In this document: positions 23,828 to 28,504 of the stretch, piece after piece
Layout: each line of letters opens with the position of its first letter
Numbering within the stretch: the first letter of the stretch is position 1
Assembly: GCA_964396535.1 (NCBI GenBank)
Contig: CAYNFT010000016.1
Coordinates: 1 to 28,504 of the forward strand
DNA length: 28,504 nt
Direction of reading: 5' to 3'
Source: CAYNFT01 sp964396535
GTDB lineage: Bacteria > Chloroflexota > Dehalococcoidia > Dehalococcoidales > UBA2162
Program-made: the position numbers and the translations under genes
Notes under the pieces: model-generated
The model's database searches: none
Seen by the model: only the letters and a program-made list of their open reading frames with translations
What the model was told of the DNA's origin: nothing

Positions 23828-23992
23828 CTAAGCTCCTTTCTTGCTGTCGCCAGTTTCGTCCTTACCGATGCCGATTCTGCTAATCACTAGTCCAGCTAGC
23901 CATATTGCTATAGCCAGAATAATTAGCACTAAAAAGACAATACCAAAGCCTACCCCACCAATCTGCAAAGCACGACCCCATTCTACTTCCAT
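23828..23992 (-). CDS. OadG-type gamma subunit of the sodium-pumping decarboxylase
   Basis: A 54-residue protein that begins MEVEWGRALQIGGVGFGIVF, followed by one membrane helix (about 12-36) and a polar, basic tail ending KKGA. Size, one-helix layout, and position directly before the biotin carrier and beta subunit match the gamma (OadG/MmdD-like) subunits that hold the complex together. Only a weak GGTAG site lies before ATG 23992. The gene starts 30 bp downstream of the clpC terminator and no separate promoter was found, so how this operon is transcribed is unclear. Confidence 0.8.
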   Translation of the reverse strand: MEVEWGRALQIGGVGFGIVFLVLIILAIAIWLAGLVISRIGIGKDETGDSKKGA

Positions 23993-24021
23993 ATCTACTA
24001 CCAACCTGATTCTGGTAAATT

Positions 24022-24063
24022 AAAAAAGGGCGGGTAATCTATCTATTTTAGCTCCCGCCCTTT
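24022..24063 (-). terminator. Intrinsic terminator of clpC
   Basis: On the minus strand AAAGGGCGGG (24054-24063) pairs with CCCGCCCTTT (24025-24034) and is followed by a run of T (24027-24022). It lies 38 bp after the clpC stop. Confidence 0.85.
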
Positions 24064-24100
24064 CTATAACCCTTGGCTTTTTCTATCTATCATCACAAAC

Positions 24101-26572
24101 CTAAGGTTCAACATCTCCCACCAATGCTTCTACTGCTGCTGGACGCACTACAATCTCATCCCCTTCTAGGTCAACTACGGCCGTGTCTCCTGAGCGGAAT
24201 TGACCACGGAGCAAACTGTCTGACAGTTTATCTTCAACCATGTCTTGAATCACTCTGCGTAAAGGTCTGGCTCCAAAGACCTCATCGTAGCCCTTCTCAC
24301 CTAGGAAGTCTTTGGCAGCATCGGTTACCTCAAGCTTTACCCCCTTTTCCACCAGTTGCTGGTTTACTATGGCCAGCATCAAATCAACTATCTTCCGAAT
24401 ATGCTCCCTGGTCAGCGCGTGAAATACCATCACGTTATCAATGCGATTGAGAAACTCAGGACGGAAGGTCTTCTTTAGTTCTCCGAGCAACTTCTCCTTC
24501 ATCCTCTCGTAGTCCATCTGCTGAGTCTTAGCTTCATCACTTCGCGAGGCAAAACCGATTGCGCTCCCCTTCCTGATAAGCTCAGCACCGATGTTACTGG
24601 TCATAACAATAATACTGTTGCGGAAATCAACCCGGCGACCTTTGGCATCGGTTAAGTGTCCATCATCAAATATTTGCAGTAAGATATTAAAGACGTCAGG
24701 GTGCGCTTTTTCAATCTCATCAAGGAGGATGCAGCAGTATGACTTGCGTCTCACGGCTTCGGTCAATTGCCCGCCTTCATCGTAGCCGATATATCCTGGC
24801 GGTGCCCCGACCAATCGGGATACCGTGTGTCTCTCCTGATATTCTGACATATCGAGCCTGATGAGAGCATCTTCACTGCCAAACATAAATTCAGATAGGG
24901 CTTTGACCAGTTCTGTCTTACCTACACCCGTCGGACCGAGAAAGATGAAGTTGCCTATGGGATGCCTCGGGTCCTTAAGCCCGGCTCGGGCTCGCCTCAC
25001 CGCCCTGGCAACAGTGTCAATAGCTTCATCCTGACCAACAATGCGCTTGTGCAGTACCTCTTCCATTTGAAGTAGCCGACTGGTCTCCTCTTCAGCCAGT
25101 TGCACTACCGGAATCCCTGTCCACATGCTAACCACTTCAGCAATGTTTTCGGCGGTGACCACCGGCTTCTCCTGCTCCAGTTCAGTGAGCCACTGCTCTT
25201 TCAGTTGCTTTATTTTCTCCTCAATTTGAAGCTCCTGCTGGCGCAGTTCAGCAGCATAATCATATCGCTGGCTAGCCAGAGCATCCTCCTTCTCCCTGCG
25301 CAAGCTATCTTCCGTCTGCCTCTCTTCTTTCAGGGAGTCTGGCATAGTCCGGTATTTTATCCTGACTCTTGAGGATGCTTCGTCAATAACGTCGATTGCC
25401 TTATCAGGCAAGAAGCGGTCAGGTATATATCTGGCGGATAACGTGGCTGCTGCACGGAGTGCCTCGTCGCTTATCGTCAGTTTGTGATGCTCTTCATAAC
25501 GCTCCTTAACCCCGTGCAGAATCTCCAGAGTCTCATCTACAGAAGGTTCCTCTACCAAGATGGGCTGGAAGCGGCGTTCCAGAGCGGGGTCTCGCTCCAC
25601 ATGCTTACGGTAATCATCAAGAGTAGTAGCACCGATGCACTGCAATTCTCCCCTTGCCAGAGATGGCTTGAGAATACTGGCGGCGTCAACCGCCCCTTCA
25701 GCTGCCCCGGCACCGACAATAGTATGAAACTCATCAATAAAGAGCACACAGTTTCCTGAAGTTTTTATCTCATTTATGATTTTTTTCAGACGTTCTTCAA
25801 ATTCACCCCGGTATTTTGTCCCGGCTACCACCGCTGCTATATCCAGTGTTACTAGCCGTTTGTCCTCCAGTGTCTCAGGAACATCACCAGCAGCAATGCG
25901 GTGAGCCAGGCCCTCTACAATTGCCGTCTTTCCCACTCCCGGTTCACCAATGAGGGCCGGATTGTTCTTGGTTCGGCGGCTGAGGATTTGGACTACCCGT
26001 TCAATCTCCTTAACCCGCCCGATAATTGGGTCGAGTTTCCCGGCACTAGCGGCTGCTGTCAGGTCAACACTTAGCTGGTCCAGAACTGGAGTACGATTTG
26101 CGGTGCGGTTAAGCCTGGTCCTGCCTGCACTTTGACTGAGGACATGAGTTGTTTCGGTGCGCGCTTGCTCCAGGGTAATGCCAAAGCTATCTAATACACC
26201 GGCGGCTACTCCTTCCCCCTCATGCAGCAATCCAAGTAGAAGGTGCTCTGTGCCAATATAATTATGGCCGAGGTGACGAGCCTCATCTATAGCCAGTTCA
26301 ATGACCCTCTTAGCTCTAGGGGTAAGCCCGATTTCACCTGCACTGGATTTCTCACCACGCCCAATAATAAATTCCACTGCCGAGCGTACCTTGTTCAGGC
26401 TTATACCCAGGTTGGTGAGAACCTTAACTGCCACCCCTTCCTCTTCACGTATTAAGCCAAGCAAGATGTGCTCTGTGCCAATGTAGCTGTGGTTAAGTTT
26501 CTGCGCCTCTTCTTGAGCTGAGGTGAGGACTCGGCGAGCTCGTTCTGAAAATTTCTCAAATCGGCTAGGCAT
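24101..26572 (-). CDS. clpC: ATP-dependent Clp protease ATP-binding subunit ClpC
   Basis: ClpC is a Hsp100 unfoldase that feeds proteins to ClpP. The 823-residue protein has two Clp_N repeats (about 1-140), Walker A GEPGVGKT at 209-216 with Walker B LFIDE at 277-281, a UVR motif region (about 425-462) characteristic of ClpC, and a second Walker A GPTGVGKT at 546-553. The C-terminal AAA lid runs to the end. CtsR, McsA and McsB, its usual partners in Firmicutes, are absent from the window. AAGGAG lies six bases before the ATG. The promoter is at 26617-26645; no CIRCE or clear CtsR site was seen. Confidence 0.97.
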   Translation of the reverse strand: MPSRFEKFSERARRVLTSAQEEAQKLNHSYIGTEHILLGLIREEEGVAVKVLTNLGISLNKVRSAVEFIIGRGEKSSAGEIGLTPRAKRVIELAIDEARHLGHNYIGTEHLLLGLLHEGEGVAAGVLDSFGITLEQARTETTHVLSQSAGRTRLNRTANRTPVLDQLSVDLTAAASAGKLDPIIGRVKEIERVVQILSRRTKNNPALIGEPGVGKTAIVEGLAHRIAAGDVPETLEDKRLVTLDIAAVVAGTKYRGEFEERLKKIINEIKTSGNCVLFIDEFHTIVGAGAAEGAVDAASILKPSLARGELQCIGATTLDDYRKHVERDPALERRFQPILVEEPSVDETLEILHGVKERYEEHHKLTISDEALRAAATLSARYIPDRFLPDKAIDVIDEASSRVRIKYRTMPDSLKEERQTEDSLRREKEDALASQRYDYAAELRQQELQIEEKIKQLKEQWLTELEQEKPVVTAENIAEVVSMWTGIPVVQLAEEETSRLLQMEEVLHKRIVGQDEAIDTVARAVRRARAGLKDPRHPIGNFIFLGPTGVGKTELVKALSEFMFGSEDALIRLDMSEYQERHTVSRLVGAPPGYIGYDEGGQLTEAVRRKSYCCILLDEIEKAHPDVFNILLQIFDDGHLTDAKGRRVDFRNSIIVMTSNIGAELIRKGSAIGFASRSDEAKTQQMDYERMKEKLLGELKKTFRPEFLNRIDNVMVFHALTREHIRKIVDLMLAIVNQQLVEKGVKLEVTDAAKDFLGEKGYDEVFGARPLRRVIQDMVEDKLSDSLLRGQFRSGDTAVVDLEGDEIVVRPAAVEALVGDVEP

Positions 26573-26616
26573 CTTTTCTCCTTAGAACCACTCCCCCTCG
26601 GAGACAAACCATACTT

Positions 26617-26645
26617 ATTATAAATCAACTTATAGTAAAGGTCAA
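26617..26645 (-). promoter_or_regulatory. clpC promoter
   Basis: Minus-strand TTGACC (26640-26645) and perfect TATAAT (26617-26622) are separated by 17 bp, the best spacing and near-full consensus. It lies between the 5S rRNA end and clpC. Confidence 0.75.
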
Positions 26646-26693
26646 AGGCTGAGGCAAAAACTGCCTGTCAACCTTATACACTTATCGGTAAAG

Positions 26694-26816
26694 CCTCCTG
26701 GCAGTGACTTATTTTCCACAAGGGGTTGCCCCCTCAGTATCATCCGCGCTGGGGTGTTTCACTTCCGTGTTCGGGATGGGAACGGGTGGTTCCACCCCGC
26801 CCAAACCACCAGGAGA
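26694..26816 (-). rRNA. rrf: 5S ribosomal RNA
   Basis: On the minus strand the sequence runs from TCCTGGTGG to CACTGCCAGGA, with the complementary ends of helix I. Between them are the conserved CCATCCCGAACACGGAAGTG and the GCGGATGATACTGAGGGG stretch. Length is about 118-123 nt, as expected; the ends are estimated from the pairing arms. Confidence 0.93.
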
Positions 26817-26893
26817 CTTAACCATCTACCCCACATAGACTATAAAAGGAACCACAGCAATTAAATCTCGGCTCCTCAACAGTCTCAATAGTA

Positions 26894-26922
26894 AGTTTAG
26901 CACCAAGTCTGAGATTGGTCAA
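26894..26922 (-). promoter_or_regulatory. 5S rRNA promoter
   Basis: Minus-strand TTGACC (26917-26922) and TAAACT (26894-26899) are separated by 17 bp, giving a leader of about 70 nt. It shows that the 5S gene can be transcribed on its own. Confidence 0.6.
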
Positions 26923-26983
26923 GTCCCTGCTGTTCAACTTTAACTAACGCACCTGATTTGTGCCTAATCTTTAGTAACCCCCT

Positions 26984-27064
26984 CCCCCTTTAGGATTTCG
27001 ATATTAGGATTTAGTATTTTCTTAGGAGGGGGAAGAAAAAGAAAGAGGGGCACAAGCCCCTCTT
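26984..27064. repeat. Composite B-A hairpin element beside the small-gene promoter
   Basis: A CCCCTCCCCCTTTAGG arm and a CTTAGGAGGGGGAAG arm flank an AT-rich loop with two AGGATTT repeats. The family A hairpin AAGAGGGGC (27043-27051)/GCCCCTCTT (27056-27064) follows and is itself followed by AGACTGCC. The rest of the 5S-to-small-gene stretch (26817-27165) holds the two promoters listed and no gene. Confidence 0.5.
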
Positions 27065-27088
27065 AGACTGCCCAGTCAAGTAGTCGTA

Positions 27089-27116
27089 TTGACATAAGCA
27101 AAGTAATAAGTATAAT
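27089..27116 (+). promoter_or_regulatory. Consensus promoter of the small-gene pair
   Basis: TTGACA (27089-27094) and TATAAT (27111-27116) are both perfect consensus hexamers, 16 bp apart. It is the best promoter in the window. Confidence 0.8.
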
Positions 27117-27165
27117 AAGAACAAAAGTAAAATTGCGTTTAATAACTTGGAGGTAAAAGACGAAA

Positions 27166-27315
27166 ATGGGTAGAAAAAAGATACATGTAAAGGAGTATGA
27201 CCGACGGCCACCTAAGAAGGAAAAGGAAACCTCTTGGGTAGAGAAAGCTGTTGCGAAAATGGACAAGAGCCTTAAGAAAGATATGGCGAAAATTGACAAG
27301 GACGTGCGTAGATAA
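27166..27315 (+). CDS. 49-residue highly charged protein
   Basis: A 49-codon gene below a consensus promoter. The product is very rich in lysine, arginine, aspartate and glutamate, with no membrane segment; its C-terminal half (SWVEKAVAKMDKSLKKDM...) can form an amphipathic helix. GGAGG (27149-27153) lies 12 bases before the ATG, a bit long. It is followed 21 bp later by the 105-residue membrane protein and is probably co-transcribed. I do not recognise a family; the high charge would suit an RNA- or ribosome-binding peptide, but that is inference. Confidence 0.6.
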   Translation: MGRKKIHVKEYDRRPPKKEKETSWVEKAVAKMDKSLKKDMAKIDKDVRR

Positions 27316-27336
27316 GAGCTTCAGCAGGAGGGCAAT

Positions 27337-27654
27337 ATGCCAGACCCAAAAGACTTTATGGATGATGACCACGTATTTGTTAAAGGGCATGTAAGGCGTA
27401 AACAAGCAGACACTACCATAGGTCGTAGACGTAGGTTTTGGTTTTGGAATATCGCTTGGTACTGGCGTTTACTCATATTCTTTGGTGGTCTATTTGGTAT
27501 TATCGCGTTGATAATAGTATCTCTTTTGAAGAACCCCTTAATATTACTTGGTTTGTTGGGCGCTGGTGTTCTATGGTTTATTGCCACACACCCACCCCAT
27601 AGGAAAAAACAGGCTAAGACGTTAACCAGAGACAGAAAGATAGGTTCATTCTAA
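27337..27654 (+). CDS. 105-residue two-helix membrane protein
   Basis: A small protein with a polar N-terminus (residues 1-35), two hydrophobic segments (about 43-62 and 66-84) and a basic tail (HRKKQAKTLTRDRK). AGGAGGG (27326-27332) lies just before ATG 27337, so it is well expressed for its size. It is the second gene of a two-gene unit and ends at a hairpin at 27671. No family is recognised. By its position between 5S and 23S rRNA genes it is unusual. Confidence 0.7.
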   Translation: MPDPKDFMDDDHVFVKGHVRRKQADTTIGRRRRFWFWNIAWYWRLLIFFGGLFGIIALIIVSLLKNPLILLGLLGAGVLWFIATHPPHRKKQAKTLTRDRKIGSF

Positions 27655-27670
27655 AATATACAATAAAAGG

Positions 27671-27700
27671 AAGAGGGGGCGAAAGCCCCCTCTTGGACTC
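27671..27700. terminator. Terminator between convergent small genes (family A hairpin)
   Basis: AAGAGGGGGC (27671-27680) pairs with GCCCCCTCTT (27685-27694) around a GAAA tetraloop. The GGACTCC tail that follows marks it as the same repeat family as 3509 and 15465. Confidence 0.65.
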
Positions 27701-27702
27701 CT

Positions 27703-27903
27703 TTAATATTTTGACGAAAAACGAATCAATGCCCAGCCCCCACCTAACAGAAAGACTATCATAATCGTACTATTTAGTGCTGCCACACCACTTGAATACG
27801 TGGGGGTGGTGATGGTTGCTACCGTAGTACTAAGTTCAGGCTCCAAGACCATGCCGATGCGTATGAAAATGGCAGCTATTATTAGCGCTAAAATCATGTT
27901 CAT
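27703..27903 (-). CDS. Small membrane protein, two helices
   Basis: From ATG 27903 the product has 66 residues, with hydrophobic segments at about 2-18 and 44-60 and a serine/threonine-rich loop between. GGAGG (27917-27921) lies 13 bases upstream; a GTG at 27948 would add 15 residues but has no ribosome-binding site. No family is recognised. It converges with the 105-residue gene and shares its hairpin terminator. Real status is likely but not certain. Confidence 0.5.
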   Translation of the reverse strand: MNMILALIIAAIFIRIGMVLEPELSTTVATITTPTYSSGVAALNSTIMIVFLLGGGWALIRFSSKY

Positions 27904-27968
27904 TAGCTGTAAACGACCTCCGAATATAAATACCAGTGTCTCTATCACTTAACATTATAACACTATTT

Positions 27969-28100
27969 TCCCCTTCCCTTTATGAATAGTTAAGGGGAGG
28001 GGGGCAGGGGGATTGAAAGGGGCGCGAGCCCCTTTAAGAAAAATAATTCCCTCTCCCCTTTATTGAAGGGGAGAGGGATACAGGGTGAGGGGTTACCACA
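27969..28100. repeat. Two GC-rich family B copies with one family A hairpin
   Basis: Copy one runs from CCCCTTCCCTTTATGAA to GGGGGGCAGGGGG and leads into the hairpin AAAGGGGC (28016-28023)/GCCCCTTT (28028-28035). Copy two (28049-28100) has the hairpin CCCTCTCCCC..GGGGAGAGGG and the tail ATACAGGGTGAGGGGTTACC, the best preserved copy here. Confidence 0.65.
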
Positions 28101-28125
28101 AATTTATATAGACAAAATTATCAGT

Positions 28126-28155
28126 TGAGATTGCTTCGCTACGCTCGCAATGACA
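28126..28155. repeat. Short palindromic repeat of the CATTGCGAG...GCAATC type
   Basis: The minus strand reads TGTCATTGCGAGCG then TAGCGAAGCAATCTC, an interrupted palindrome. I recall this sequence as a dispersed repeat in many bacterial genomes; its translation gives the well-known spurious VIASVAKQS peptide. Confidence 0.6.
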
Positions 28156-28172
28156 TCGCCCCCCAATAAAAC

Positions 28173-28210
28173 AAAAAAATCTATGGCAGAATAAACCACC
28201 ATAGATTTTT
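28173..28210 (-). terminator. Intrinsic terminator of 23S rRNA
   Basis: On the minus strand AAAAATCTATGG (28199-28210) pairs over 12 bp with CCATAGATTTTT (28175-28186), followed by a T-rich tract. It lies about 25-30 bp past the 23S end and should stop transcription before the small-gene block. Confidence 0.85.
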
Positions 28211-28235
28211 CTTTTTGCCTAATATCAACTCTGAA

Positions 28236-28504
28236 GCAGGTCAAGCCCTCGACCATTAGTACGGTTAAGCTAAAGACATTACTGCCCTTCCACCTACCGC
28301 CTATCAAACAAGTAGTCTACTTGCGGTCTTACCTTCTATAAATAGAAGTGGGAGATCTAATCTTGGGGACGGCTTCGCACTTAGATGCTTTCAGCGCTTA
28401 TCCGAACCAGACTTAGCTACCCAGCTATGCCCCTGGCGGGACAACTGGAGCACCAGAGGTCTGTCCCTCTCAATCCTCTCGTACTAGAGAGAGCCCCCCT
28501 CAAA
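28236..28504 (-). rRNA. rrl: 23S ribosomal RNA, 3' end (continues beyond window)
   Basis: The minus strand contains the conserved 3' part of 23S rRNA. AGTACGAGAGGA (about 28480) lies just upstream of the 3' terminal helices; GCTGGGTAGCTA, GATAAGCGCTGAAAGCATCTAAG and GCTTAACCGTACTAAT follow in the expected order, then GGTCGAGGGCTTGACC at the 3' end. Only about 270 nt are in the window; the exact 3' end is estimated. Confidence 0.95.

Noticed and set aside
26660..26684. AGGCA/TGCCT hairpin after 5S rRNA as terminator
   Set aside because: The stem is only five pairs and the T-run is in the loop, not after the stem; termination there is unproven.
27011..27587. Several minus-strand ORFs of 66-88 codons
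   Set aside because: They are antisense to the promoter and small-gene pair; hydrophobic content comes from AT-rich complement.
28104..28307. 67-codon minus-strand ORF at the 23S 3' end
   Set aside because: It overlaps the 23S rRNA and its terminator, and its VIASVAKQS segment is the translation of a dispersed repeat.

Overview
The window looks like a bacterial chromosome segment from the Chloroflexota, most likely Dehalococcoidia. This rests on the resemblance of the housekeeping proteins and on my recollection (not checked) that clpC, radA, ispD, ispF and cysS lie close together in Dehalococcoides. It is a draft assembly: a run of 10 N at 10098-10107 interrupts otsA. No tRNA, CRISPR array, transposase or phage gene was recognised.

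Layout. 1-1854: gatB and secG (+). 2062-6126: pgi, then glgC and a galT-type uridylyltransferase (+), all sugar-phosphate and nucleotide-sugar steps. 6265-8004: a membrane GT2 glycosyltransferase (+). 8083-11630: otsB, otsA and an MFS transporter (-); otsA and the transporter have their own promoters and both seem to lack an ATG/GTG start. 11856-14589: a tight three-gene (+) unit of a 40-residue zinc-binding protein, a UbiA prenyltransferase and a B12-binding radical SAM protein. 14615-15366: a YbjQ protein, a 70-residue membrane protein and a 24-residue membrane peptide derived from it by tandem duplication (-). 15501-18044: ispD-ispF-cysS (-), divergent from radA (18165-19547, +). 19548-22178: alpha/beta hydrolase, queF, cupin and a duplicated DUF6174-type membrane protein (-). 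22382-23992: gamma, biotin-carrier and beta subunits of a sodium-pumping decarboxylase (-). 24101-26572: clpC (-). 26694-28504: 5S rRNA and the 3' end of 23S rRNA, both (-), separated by about 1.4 kb that holds three small protein genes.

How it works together. The first third makes activated sugars: Pgi feeds glucose-6-phosphate, GlgC makes ADP-glucose, the GalT-type enzyme exchanges hexose-1-phosphates, and OtsA/OtsB make trehalose. IspD and IspF belong to the MEP isoprenoid pathway, and the UbiA protein would use a prenyl diphosphate. The oad-type genes point to sodium-coupled decarboxylation.

Intergenic regions carry two families of short hairpin repeats, often joined as one composite element of about 75-80 bp. 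Several promoters of clear -35/-10 type with 16-17 bp spacing are visible. The 23S gene has its own intrinsic terminator and the 5S gene its own promoter, so the two rRNAs appear to be separately transcribed.
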